From contig OZ218959.1 in NCBI GenBank assembly GCA_965112735.1, positions 2,852,001-2,916,000 of the forward strand: a stretch of 64,000 nucleotides of DNA, given 5' to 3'. A model generated the notes under the pieces. The model did no database searches and was not told the origin of the DNA. It worked only from the letters and a program-made list of their open reading frames with translations. Position numbers and translations under genes: made by a program. Positions 1 through 10,876 of the stretch are shown here, in pieces. Numbering within the stretch: position 1 is the first letter of the stretch; every line of letters starts with the position of its first letter. The stretch is from Phaeosaccion multiseriatum (taxonomy: Eukaryota > Ochrophyta, other classes).

Positions 1-1
1 G

Positions 2-271
2 AAGGCCCTCAACGTGCTGCCTGGGCGCTTCGTCCGTTTGGGCTCTCTCGGGAAGGAGCAGCTGCAAGACTTCCACCGCTTTGCCCAGCGCCACGCTCGC
101 CTGATGCAAGGCGAAGGACATGGAGGAGCTGCTCACCCTGCTGCTGGCCGTGCTGCTGGCCCTGCTGCTGGTCGCGGCCCCCATGGCAAGGGAGCGCAGC
201 CTACTCCTCTCCACCACCGTGGCCCCACGTTGGGCCTCCGCCGCCGCCGAGCCAACCGAGGAGGGGAGTGA
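2..271 (+). CDS. 3' end of an unidentified gene (partial)
   Basis: Open from the window edge in one frame to a TGA at 269-271. The frame reads from KALNVLPGRF through a helical stretch (KEQLQDFHRFAQRHARLM) into an Ala/Gly/Pro- and Arg-rich tail. The amphipathic first 35 residues look coding and the tail looks like disordered C-terminus. I do not recognise the family. The 5' part lies outside the window, and it is possible that this is only the last exon. It converges on the poly(A) polymerase gene that ends at 740. Confidence 0.4.
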   Translation, partial: KALNVLPGRFVRLGSLGKEQLQDFHRFAQRHARLMQGEGHGGAAHPAAGRAAGPAAGRGPHGKGAQPTPLHHRGPTLGLRRRRANRGGE

Positions 272-739
272 GTAGGGAGGTACACTGGATATTGATATGA
301 TCCCCTAAGGGGACTTGATTGCAGCTGTGTAGAGATATTCCTGGCTTATGAACACGGGAATCACACTCGACAGCTCTGCAGTTCTGCACTCAAGGAAAGG
401 AAAGGAAGGGAAGGGAAAATGTGAAGTTAGGGGGAGGGGTGGAGAGGGGGGGGGGGGGGGCACAGGCAACCAACGACGACACTGTTGGAGCCGTGCCACT
501 ATTCATTCAATAAAAAAAGGCCACACAGCGCGGCCACCAAAACCAAATAAAAAGGGATAAAAAGAAACACGAAAATGCCCCTGCTTTAAGTCCTTTGTCT
601 CCCACGTATATCCCTTCTTCGACCTTCTCCACAGACCACCGCTCTAAAAATCGCGGCGTAAAAGAAAACAGCACTTCCCTCCTCCTCCTCCTCCTCCTCC
701 TCCTCCTCCTCATCCTCCTCCTCCTCCTCCTCCTCCTCC
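272..739. other. intergenic, convergent 3' ends
   Basis: No gene seen. Two A-rich stretches with AATAAA-like cores (near 509 and 545) could serve polyadenylation of the + gene. A G homopolymer lies near 449. A CTC array begins near 679 and runs into the end of the minus-strand gene. Confidence 0.4.
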
Positions 740-1000
740 TCATCCTCCTCCTCCTCCTCCTCCTCCTCCTCCTCCTCCTCCTCCTCCTCCTCCTCCTCCT
801 TGCCCCTGCCCTCCCCTCCCTCCTCGCCCTCCCCGCCCTGCCTTTCCTCCTCGCCCTCCTCGCCCTCCCCTCCCTCCCTTTCCTCCTCGCCCTCCTCGCC
901 CTCCCCGTCCTCCCTTTCCTCCTCCTCCTCCTCCTCCTCCTCCTCCTCCTCCTCCTCCTCCTCCTCCTCCTGCTGCTGCTCCTCCTCCTCCTCCTAAACC
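679..1000. repeat. CTC/GGA microsatellite encoding the Gly-rich tail
   Basis: Long CTC trinucleotide arrays (about 679-801 and 919-990) flank a CTC/GCC mixed block. On the minus strand they encode the poly-Gly and GGR/GGK tail of the nucleotidyltransferase. The array continues past the stop codon at 740-742, which arises from a single CAT interruption, so array slippage would change the tail length. Confidence 0.85.
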
Positions 1001-2988
1001 ACCGCCAAGGGGAACTGCGGCAATTGGACCCTGAGTGATCACGCCCCTCACGTTGGGAGGAGGAGAGGGAGGAGCAAGGTTTGCTCCATACTGGTGCAAC
1101 TGCTGCTGTTGCTGCTGTTGCAGGCGCATCTGCTGCTGCTGATGCTGCCGTTGCTGCTGCGGCTGTTGCTGCTGCTGCTGCTGGCCAGGTGGACGTCGCC
1201 CCCGTGCCTGCTGCTGCTTCTGCTGCTGCCCCTTCGGCTCCTGCCCCGTCCATAGTTTCCTCCCACCTGCACCTCTACCGGCCCCTCCCTCTTCCCCTCC
1301 GCCCCTTCCTCCTCCCGCTCGCCTCGCCGCCCTGTTCTGTCCTTGGCCATGGCGCTGCGGGGATAAGTTGCCTCTTCTACCACCCCTGTCCTCCTTGATT
1401 TGCACGGGGGTAAAGACCTCCTCCCAGCTCTTGGGCTCCAGGGTACCCAACAACACTGCCGCCCTCTTGAGCTCTGTATTGATTCTCTTCTGGCCTGTTC
1501 GAGGCGGGAAGGTTCAGGTTGAGGTCGATAGAAGGTTTTCACACCGTGTTTGATCGGAAGAAGATGAGGAAGGAAGGAAGGAAGGAAGGAAGGAAGGAAG
1601 GAAGGAAGGAAGGAAGGAAGGAAGGAAGGAAGGAAGGAAGGAAGGAAGGAGGAAAGGAAGGAAGAAAGGAAGGAAGGAAACGAAGGAAGAAAGGAGGGGC
1701 AAAGGGGGAGCAACGCTTTTGTTAATTCACAGCTGCCCAGGACAAGGCTTAAGAATTGATGGACAATGCTTGCTTGCACAGTACATTGAAAATTGACACG
1801 CCAGCATCGTGAACGTCAAGTGCTATTCGTCAAGTGAACTGACCTGTTCGACTGACCACCGTGCCGAGATCGTGCGGAAAGATGCTATCGACCGTCTCGA
1901 ACGGGTCCTCGATGCTGATGCGCCACAGCTGTACGAGGGGAGTCACACACACACACACATGGACACACACACATGCCCGCACACACGCACACACGCACAC
2001 AACACACACACACGGGCAGGAGCAGGGGAAGGGAAAGAGCAAGAGCAAGGGCATAGAACATCATGCCGGCAGAGAGGGCGTCAGTGACACCCATTGAGAG
2101 ACTGGGATGAGATGACAGGAAGGTGAGAGTGGGCACTGCTGTATCACCAACTGCTGCTGCAGCTGCTGCCCTCCAGCAGCCGTAGCCAGTAGCAAAAGGC
2201 CAAGAAGCACTCTTCATGAACGGAGGGATGAGGAGCAGACGTCTCTCGTACCCGTTCGTACCTTTGACTTTGCCCATACATTCCCCTTGGACAGACTGCT
2301 GGTGCCGTTGTGCCTCACCGTGGCGGAGAGGGACCAGCGGTCAAAGTGAAACGCATGGAACTCAAAAAAACCCAGCAGCAGCTCCGAAATGGAGGCGTCT
2401 GGGGAGATCTCTAAGTCAGACCCTCCTCCTCCTCCTCCTCCTCCTCCTCCTCCTCCTCCTCCTCCTCCTGTATCCTCCTGCGCGGGCTGGGGGCGACGCT
2501 GCTCTCTGTGGAGGGGCAGAGCCTCGTCTGCCTTTGCCTTGTCGGCGCAGAAGGTCACGTTTATCCCTTCGATGACCGTCCGTTGAGAGGGCACGAGGGT
2601 GGGGCACTGCAAAGAATTCCGAGGAAGCAATCCAATCATCAATCCCATCCATTGCCATCCCCATCCCCAGGCGCCATGGCACAGGGTCGGGAAAGGCAGG
2701 GAAGGGCAGGGAGGGGAGGGGAGGGGAGGGGAGGGGAGGCACAACAGGACAAGTTAGATTCATGGGAGCAGCACTTCACCCCCCTTACGTTCCCCTCAAC
2801 AACCCCCTCTCCTAGAGATACGCCGACCTTGGACTCGTTCAGTTCAGTACCTGCAGATTGGGCAGGATGCCTCTGGCCTGCAGGTAGTGAATCACCAGCA
2901 ACACATAACCGTAGGAGCTCAGGGTTCCGCCTGAGAGGGACGGGGCAAGAGAGATGAGAGGAGAGAGAGAAACAAAAGGGAGAGGGAC

Positions 2989-3029
<41 letters not shown>

Positions 3030-6000
3030 CGCCACGAGAGCATTTAGAAAGACGGTAGTATGGTGGACCAGACGACTACACTGCGTACGGTAAGCATCTG
3101 AACGTACGTCAGCAAAACACATGACGATTTCGCTACGTTTTAAGTAAGTACATACTGTTGGAACTGTTGACGCCCCTCGCCTTGGCCCACGCCTTCACGA
3201 GGTAGATCAGTTGCCGGCAGCGCGGGTCCAGACCGGCGTAGGTCCTAAGCATTGCCGTGTTGTGGACAGCAACGTTGTTGTTCACACACACGTCCACTTG
3301 CAGGGGGGGGCTCATGTTGGCGTGGGGGTCTACCACTGGGGGGGGTGGTGGATAGTATGTCAATGGGTGGGTGGGTGGGTGGGTGGGTGGGTGGAAGGGA
3401 GAGAGGGAGAGAGAAGCGGGAGGGAGGGAGGGAGGGAGGGAGGGGGGAGAAGGAGGGAGGGAGGGATTGTGAGGTGAGGTGGGGCTCAAGCAAAAAAACA
3501 CATGCTGCCCCTTCACAATTACGTAATTCTTAGGTGCATTCCAGAAGTCGATATATGCGCTGACATCGACACACACTCTCGTTCTTACTTTTGATGACAG
3601 GTACCCTCGCTCTATGTACGGCATACACTTCCTCGTAGCCGCGGCCTTCGAGCAGTCGCTTGATCACGAACACGATCTTGCGGGCCTAAATCGAAGAGAG
3701 AGGAGGAGACAAAAGGAGACGACGATGCCGAAATACACGACAGAGAAACACCCACGCACACGCACACACGCACACACACGCACACACACGCACACACGCA
3801 CACACACGCACACACACGCACACACACGCAAAAACGTGATGCGGCGTGAATATTATAGTGAGTGTGAGGAATCACTTAATGGGTGGGAAAGGTGGTAAGG
3901 CAGGGTGGTGGGCAGAAAGGAAGGGTCAGGCGTATGGACTGTTTCTACCCCAATTGACTCTACCACTCCCACTGTCGGGCCTCCTCCAATCACTGACTTA
4001 CGTTCTCCATGGCCTTGTGGAAGCGGTCCTTGCGGCGCTGTATATCAGCGACTCGATCCTCCAGCTCCTTTACCAACGCAGTAGCAGCACCACCATCACC
4101 ATCACCATCATCACCATCACCACTATTACTGCCTCCTGCGATGCTGTCCCGCATCCTGGCGGCGAAGGCATGCACAGCCGTTTGCACGGCTTTGGCTGCG
4201 ATGCGCTCTCTCTCCAATCGTCTCTCCTGCTTCTTCTCTCTCTTGTATGCGTCGTTGAGCCGATCTGTCGCAATCACAATATCCTGCTGGAGTCCTCTGC
4301 GCTTTTTCTCAATGGCCGCAGCAGCAGCCGCAGCCGCAGCGGGGGGAAAGCAGTCGTCGGAGAGCTGCGGGCGGCCCCAGTTTATAGTTTCAGTTATCGA
4401 GATTAGAATTTTTGGGGGGTAACGGGCCCGGGGGGGGCAGAGGCGAGGGAGTGAGATGGAGGGGGGCAGAAGGGAGGGGGTGAGGTGGACAGACAGGGCA
4501 ATACATGTGGCACTAATGGGCGCACGCTTGGAAGGCGAATGTGGGTGTACGTCTGTGTGTGTAGGTGGGTGGCTGTGTGCGTGTGAGTATGTATGTTTGT
4601 GTGTGTGGGTGTGGGTGGGTGTGCGCGCGTGCGTGCTTGTGTGCGTGTGTGTCTGCGAGGAGCCCCCTCCTCCTCCCCCTCCTCCTCCCCCTCCTCCTGA
4701 CTAACCTTGGCCAGCCTGTCCTCTAGGTCCTTAAGGAGGTGCTCCTTGTTCCTGATGGAGTCACAGATGGCTCGAAGGTTGTCAAGGGAGCGCAGCACCT
4801 CCCTGTCCGCCTTCTTCGCACGGCCCTCTAAAGCCTCTTTCTCCTGCGGGCAGAGAGAGGGGGGGGGGGGGTGGCAGAGGGAAGGGGGAGGAGAGGGGAA
4901 GGGTTCGGGGAAGGGTGGGGGGTTGTAAGACTCGGGGATGGAGAGAGGGAGAGGGAGGGAGACGGAAGGAGACAGAGAGAGAGACAGAGTCAGAGAGAAA
5001 GAAACAGAGAAAGAGAGGGAGCCACATAGAGCGAGAGAGAGAGAGGACAGGAAAGAAAACGATGTATGTCCAGAGAAAGTTCTCTCCTCATTCTCACCGC
5101 GACAAGCCTGAAGAATACAGGATGGGCCTCCTCCAGCTCGTCTCTGGTGGGGAAGAACAGGCGTATGGGCAGGCAAGGATAAGGGAGGGGTGGCGATGGT
5201 GATGGACAAGGAGGAGGGGGAGGAGGAGGAGAAGGAGGAGGGGGGAGGAGGAGGAGGAGGAGGAGGAGGAGGAGGAGGAGGAGGAGGAGGAGGAGGAGGA
5301 GGAGGATGACGATGATGATGATGATGAGGAGGAGGAGGAGGAGGAGGAGGAGGATGACGATGATGATGATGATGACGATGATGACGATGATGATGATGAG
5401 GAGGAGGAGGAGGAGGAGGAGGAGGAGGAGGAGGAGGAGGAGGAGGATGACGATGATGACGATGATGATGATGAGGAGGAGGAGGAGGAGGAGGAGGAGG
5501 AGGAGGAGGAGGATGACGATGATGACGATGATGATGATGAGGAGGAGGAGGAGGAGGAGGAGGAGGAGGAGGAGGAGGAGGAGGATGACGATGATGACGA
5601 TGATGATGATGAGGAGGAGGAGGAGGAGGAGGAGGAGGAGGAGGAGGAGGAGGAGGAGGAGGAGGAGGAGGAGGAGGAGGAGGAGGATGACGATGATGAT
5701 GATGAGGAGGAGGAGGAGGGGGGGGGGGGGACACTGTGCGGATGGCAAGCGGGGGGAGGGCCACGGAAAAAAGGCCACTGCCTTGTCGGGAGCACTCAGA
5801 TACAAAAGCCGCCCCTCCGCAACATAGAGAACGAGCACCGAGCCTCAGCTTCAGCTTCAGTTTCAGTTTCTGTTTCATGCTCATGCGGGCCTCCTTCACC
5901 CCCCTTTGTTCCCCTTTTCGGTCTTGGGGGTGAGGGTTGGAACCCAACCTTCCCCTTCTCCCGCTCCACCCTGCTCTTCTCCTGCCCTATCGCCCTGCCA

Positions 6001-8365
6001 TGCCCTCACCACCCAGCCCGCCACACACCCCTGCACCACTGCCGACCCCACCCACCTCTCTTGGTTGCAGAGCCTCATGTTCTCCTTGATACCAGCCATG
6101 GTAACGGCCTGGCCAGGCAGGATGAGGCTGAAGTCCGTGTCGCTGGAGGGGGTAGCCAGCTCCCCTGGTTCAGGAGGATGCAACGGAGGAGAGTGGGGAG
6201 TTGGTAATTGACTCAATGGCTGACTCACTACCTTCCTTCCTTCCTTCCTTCCTCACTCACTGGCTCCCTGACTGACTCACTGACTGTCCAACTCACTGAC
6301 TTCCTTCCTTCCTTCCTTCCTGACACCAAGTACTTACAGACTACCTGACAGATGGATGATCCAAACACCTCCACAGAGGCTGAGGACCACTTGCCACCAA
6401 GAACTGATCGTCTCACTGCCTGACTGCCTCACTGATTGACCGACTGCCTGACAGACTAACTGACTTACTGCCCAACTGACGGACTTGTTCTTCCTCCCTC
6501 CTTCCCTCCTTCCTTCTTTCTTTCCTTCCTGGCAATGCCTACTAACATGACAGACTGACCTGCGGATGATCCAAACACCTCTACAGAGGCTGTGGACCAC
6601 TTTCGCTTCACTGTGGCCTCTAAGCGCTTCCTCGCCGCCTCCACCACCTGCTGCTGCCTGGCGGGCGGACACAGAGAGGCGAATTTGGCCTCGCACAAGG
6701 CGGAGAGGATGTGCTCTGTGGCATAGGGGGGGAGGGGGGAGAGGAAGGGAAAGGGGAAGCGGGCTAAGCTTACATGACGGGATGGTGTGACTCCTCTACC
6801 CTCCTTCCCTCTCCCTCCCTCTCTCTCCCCCTCCATCCCTTGTCTCCCTCTCCTCCGCATATGTACCTGTGGCTGCGGGGATGTCTTTCGGGGCGGTGGA
6901 GTAAGCGCTCTTGGCGCCCCCTTTCACCTCTACCATTGTTCAGAGACAGAGAGAGGGGTGGGTTGGGAGGAGGGGTAGGGTGAGGGGGGAGGGGAAGGGG
7001 AGAGAATGGGCCGTGCATGACATCAGGTGACGCATACACTTCCATGGCTCCTGCTGCCACTCACCTACTTGTCCCCGTGATTCCATGGCCATAATCTCGT
7101 CCTGCATTTCCTTCTGCAGCTCTTTTAGCCTTCTCAGCCGTCGGATCAGCTGTCTAGGCGGGCTCTGCTGCTTCTTGAGGAGGCCGATTGAGGCAATGAC
7201 TTTGTCAAGAAGCTTGACGCATCTCTTCAGCAGGTGTGAGCACTCGCTGCGCTGCAGAGCCACGTCATCGCCAGCCTTCTCCATGGTGGATTCCAACACG
7301 CTGAGCGCCATGTCCCATAGTTCGCTCCCTTTGCCGCGCTCCATCGCCAAGCGCGGGGGCAGAGGACCAACGCTTGGCGCTGCTGTTTTAGTTTCAGTTC
7401 CCGCTTCTTCAGTTTCCTTCTCAGGTGCGTCGATGTGCGTGTTGGACAGTGCCTCCGCTAGTGTCGTGTCGCTCTCACTCACCCCTGCTCCCTCCTTGTC
7501 TCCTTCTCCTACTCCTCCATCAGCCCCCTTGGTGCTTCCCTTTCCTTTCCCTCCAGTCTTCTTCCCTACTGGTGGAAGTGGTAACATATCGACCATCTGT
7601 GGGTACACGAGAGGGGACGACGAAGGGTGAGCGGAGACGCCCTGATGACGATCAAAGAGGGGACAGACAAGCGCCTACCCTCTGAGGAAACGGGCCACAC
7701 GTACTAATAGCAAATTTGTGAGGGGAAGATAGACGCATTGCTCCCAGCAGTAGAAGTAATAGTAGTAGTAGAAGATGAAGAACAACAACAAGAAGAAGAA
7801 GAACAAGAAGAAGAAGAAAACAACAGAAAAATCTGAGAAAAAATCGATCTGGCTCCCTTATCCGGTTGGGCAAGTGCGGAATCGTAGCGGACGGCGCGAA
7901 TCTAGGACTGGTGGTTTCCTATTGCACCCTTACATATGGTACTCAGTCATACAGGCATGGCAACCTGACACCCACCTGGTCCAGACTGTCGATGAGTCGC
8001 GGCACCAGAGTTTGGTGGTCGGGCTTGCGATAGTCCCTATCCGACTTGTGCTCGTTAAGAAGGTCCGTCTGATACCCAATGGTCTTCAACACGGTCACTT
8101 CCATCGCTACCTCCTCTCCCCCTCCTGCAGCGTCTCCTACGCTCCCCAGCCTCCCGAGGTGCATGTCAACTTCCGCCCTCAAGACATCGATTGGGAATAT
8201 GTTCCCCTGCTCCTCGTCTTCATCGTCGTCCGAGTCTTCCTCATCTGTAGCTTTCCCCTGCTCCTCCTCCACAGGGGGGCTCGCTTCGACTTTCACAGGG
8301 GAGGCCGGCGGGAAACCTTCCTCTTCTGTCGCCGCTCCCCCACCCCTCTTTTCCACAGCCGCCAT
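740..8365 (-). CDS. non-canonical poly(A) polymerase / terminal uridylyltransferase, 13 exons
   Basis: Adds nucleotides to RNA 3' ends (TRF4/Cid1 nucleotidyltransferase family). Exons, 5' to 3': 8365-7976, 7596-7065, 6715-6560, 6164-6056, 5143-5098, 4843-4706, 4364-4002, 3685-3589, 3329-3156, 2930-2851, 2606-2262, 1928-1844, 1494-740. All junctions are GT-AG and all phases agree, giving 1089 residues. Catalytic motif FGSSAGGELATPSSDTDFSL (about residues 354-373) supplies the hG[GS] and DxD signature; the third acidic residue is in LQVDVCVNN (about 622). The central domain shows LDPRCRQLIYLVKAWAKARG and SGTLSSYGYVLL. The PAP-associated domain shows ELLLGFFEFHAFHFD and ISIEDPFE. Unusual points are about 165 residues of charged coiled coil (about 412-578) between the DxD and the third Asp, a poly-Gly run inside the PAP-associated region, and a Gln-rich then RGG/KGG-rich tail (about 900-1089). 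Substrate (A or U) cannot be told. Some exon edges could shift by a few bases. Confidence 0.9.
1565..1665. repeat. GGAA tetranucleotide array
   Basis: About 20 AAGG units followed by degenerate copies, inside the last intron of the minus-strand nucleotidyltransferase. In the transcript it is a CCTT pyrimidine tract upstream of the acceptor at 1495. Confidence 0.85.
5207..5722. repeat. compound GAG/GAT microsatellite
   Basis: About 500 bp of GAG blocks alternating with short GAT/GAC blocks, wholly in intron 4 of the nucleotidyltransferase (between exons 6164-6056 and 5143-5098). The higher-order alternation (a GAT/GAC block, then a GAG block, repeated about seven times) shows expansion by block duplication. 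The transcript strand is pyrimidine-rich and lies just upstream of the acceptor at 5144. Confidence 0.9.
6354..6602 (-). repeat. partial duplication of exon 3 within intron 3
   Basis: 39 bases at 6564-6602, at the 3' end of exon 3 and encoding the ASVEVFGSS active-site segment, recur at 6354-6392 with two mismatches, inside the following intron. A donor-like GT follows in both copies. The segments around the copies are CTGA/TTCC-rich simple sequence. Confidence 0.75.
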
Positions 8366-8404
8366 TATAGAGAGAGAGATGAGGAGGGGTGAACGGATGA
8401 AATC
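8366..8404. promoter_or_regulatory. very short head-to-head intergenic gap
   Basis: Only 39 bp separate the ATG of the minus nucleotidyltransferase (8365) from the first in-frame ATG of the plus methyltransferase (8405). A shared promoter or overlapping 5' leaders must act here unless one of the starts is wrong; the next plus ATG in frame is near 8432. No TATA box is seen. The gap is GA-rich. Confidence 0.4.
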
Positions 8405-10370
8405 ATGAAATTGAGGGCCCGAAGTAAGTCAATGAATCATCTGTTCGCGCCCTCTTGTCTTCCTCGTCCTTTCCTTTCTCTCTCCTCTATGCCGGCTTGC
8501 AGCTGGTATGGGCGTGGTCAGAGGTCACCACTGCGTGCAGCATTCGCGGCCGGAGTAACAGCAGCAGCGGCGGTGATTTCAGCGAACGGGCTGATCCTCA
8601 GGCCGGCGGGCGGCAAGTTGGCTTTGGTAACGAGAAAACATGGCCATCATCAAGATAGAGCATGGCCAGGAAGCGGGAGGAGGAGGTCGTTCACATCCAC
8701 CGCTGTGGAGGGCGGTGGCTCCCCAGTTTCAGCGTCAAGAAGGAGAGCAGGAATAGGCCTCAGCTACTACTCCACATCCAGCTACTGGGACGACTATTAT
8801 AGGTTGGCTTTTATCTCCCCGCTTTTTTCCGCTTCTCTACAACACACAGATGTAAAAGTGCTGCCCTTTCCCGGCCTTCTCTCACCCCTCTCTTCCTTTC
8901 TTCGTTTAGACCCTCAACCGCTTCTCGCCCCATGTTGGCCCCTCTCTCACCCCCAACCTTCCCCGGTCCTTCCCACCCCCCTCCCCTCCTCTGCCCCCGC
9001 CCCCAGCTCTACGGGCTCACAGGAGGAGGAGTGGCACCTGCCCTTCTCCAGCATCAAGAAGCTGCTGGAGCTACACCTCCCGGACAAGTCGGCGCCAGTG
9101 CTGCACCTCGGCACGTGAGTAGGAGCGGTAGCGTCTGCTCTGCTAATTTGCTTCTTCGCTAAGCACAGGACACTTATCTCGTGTTGTGCTACGCGCCGTA
9201 GCTCCTTGTGTGTGGTCGTATTCCTAAACTCCAGTGCAAGCCATCATCACAGCCATTCCGGCACCTTCTCAACTTACTTGCCTGCCTGTCTGCCTGCCCA
9301 CCGCGCTGCCCACCTGCCTGCCTACCTGCCGGTCCATCTCTGTGCCTGTCTGCTCCTCTGGGGTCCATTCATCAATCAATCGCAGAGGGACGAGCAAGCT
9401 GCCTTTCGACATGCAAGACGCCATGTGGACACGTCAGCACGGCGTGGACTTTAGCAGCGAGGCCGTTGAGGCCATGACACGCGTAGCTCAGGGGCGACGG
9501 CGAGAGGCGACCGCTGTACATGTAGGGGGGGGGGAAGGAGGAACAGAGAAAGGGATGGAAGCGAATGGGGGTGGGAGCGGAATAGGGCCGGCCTTTGTGG
9601 CAGCTGGAGCAGTAGAAGCAGTCGGAGGAGGAGCGGCGGGAGGAGGAGCAGCGGGAGCGGGGGTGACAGGAGCACGGGTGATAGGAGCAGGGGGAGTAGG
9701 AGAGGAACGCGGCCCAGGACAAGAGGACTCCGAGCTGACGTTCAGCGTGATGGACGTGTGTAACATGAGGGGCTTGGCGGGGGGAAGCTTCGGGGCCGCA
9801 GTGGACAAGGGTACTCTCGACGCCCTGGCCTGCTCAGAAGGCTTCGACTGGCTCATCAGGTTCGACTAGTCGAAATTTCGGATGGGTGGGGGGCTGGGAG
9901 GGGAGGTGGACTTGGGCTGGCTTACTGCCTTCTTGCCACCCAAAAAAAGGAAGCGACACAGCCCCTTCTGCTTTACCCTATGCTATAGCTTTTCTTACCC
10001 CCCCCCCCCCCCCCCCCCTTCCCTTGCTTGTTCATTGCCCCCCCCTGTTTCCGACATTGGTCACAGCCGAATGATGGGCGAAGTCATGAGGGTGTTGCAG
10101 CCTGGCGGAAAGTGGATCTGCCTCTCTCACACACCACCCAAGCAACTTCTGGACCTCCTTCAACCAGTGCCACCGCCACCACCACTACCATTGCCACTAG
10201 CAGCAGCAGCGCCTGCTTTTGACTCCTCCTCGCCCGCCACTGCTGACGCTGAAGCACCGTCGCAGGAGGGTAGAGGCAGCAACGCTTGTACCGAAGCCTG
10301 GACCGTGCAGCACGAGAGATTTCTCGACTTTCATCTCTACGTGGCTACCAAAGCACAACAGGAGGTGTGA
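8405..10370 (+). CDS. SAM-dependent methyltransferase, EEF1A-lysine methyltransferase/METTL13-like
   Basis: Exons 8405-8802, 9007-9114, 9386-9859 and 10067-10370, phases consistent, 427 residues. The family signature is clear: SYWDDYY near the start of the domain, FSSIKKLLE, motif I as LHLGTGTSKL, an acidic strand ending in GVDFS, then VMDVCNM, and the diagnostic VDKGTLDAL, followed by GEVMRVLQPGGKW and a last strand DFHLYVATK. Members methylate lysines, often on translation factor eEF1A; the substrate here is inferred only. The first 110 residues are basic and Ser/Ala-rich and may be an organelle-targeting leader. A Gly/Ala-rich insertion of about 65 residues interrupts the domain after the second strand. 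Confidence 0.82.
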
Positions 10371-10876
10371 GGGAATGGCGAAGGACGAAAAGGGCTCAAA
10401 GAAAAGGCATAAGTGTTCCGCGGTGTGCGTGCAACACTTCCATCTTCTCATAGAAAGAGAAGCGGCGCGGAGCTAATGACTCAGTTGCCAAACTGACTTG
10501 AGTATAGACACCGCTCCAGCGAGCGAGAGAGAAGGAGAGCAAGAGAGAGAGATAGAGGCGGAGGCGGCAGACCTTGAAAGGCTACGCCACTGGCTTGCCT
10601 ACCCAGTGCGAAGCCTTATCGTGATTTATGATAAATACGTGGGGTGTTTCTATCGCGGCAAGAAGCGGGTACCAACTGCGGTCCGACAGCCCTCTTCACA
10701 TGCACAAGGCTTGAGAGGGGAAGAGGACAGACGGGCAAGACACCACCTGGTTTGGATGGGATACACTGGGCTGGAGCAGACTGGGCTGGACCTGACTGGG
10801 CTGGCCCTCAGACACCCTCAGACCCTTGTGCGTTGCAGTTGCGTTGCAGTTGCGTTACGCTGAGGAGGGCTCTCAA
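10371..10876. other. intergenic, convergent 3' ends
   Basis: No supported gene. Short ORFs here are low-complexity or have no family features. Contains a few tandem GGGCTGGA-type copies near 10765-10810. Confidence 0.5.

Noticed and set aside
5094-5838. Long ORFs of poly-Ser, poly-Leu and poly-Pro on both strands
   Set aside because: They are the readings of the GAG/GAT microsatellite in an intron; the real exons on either side splice past it.
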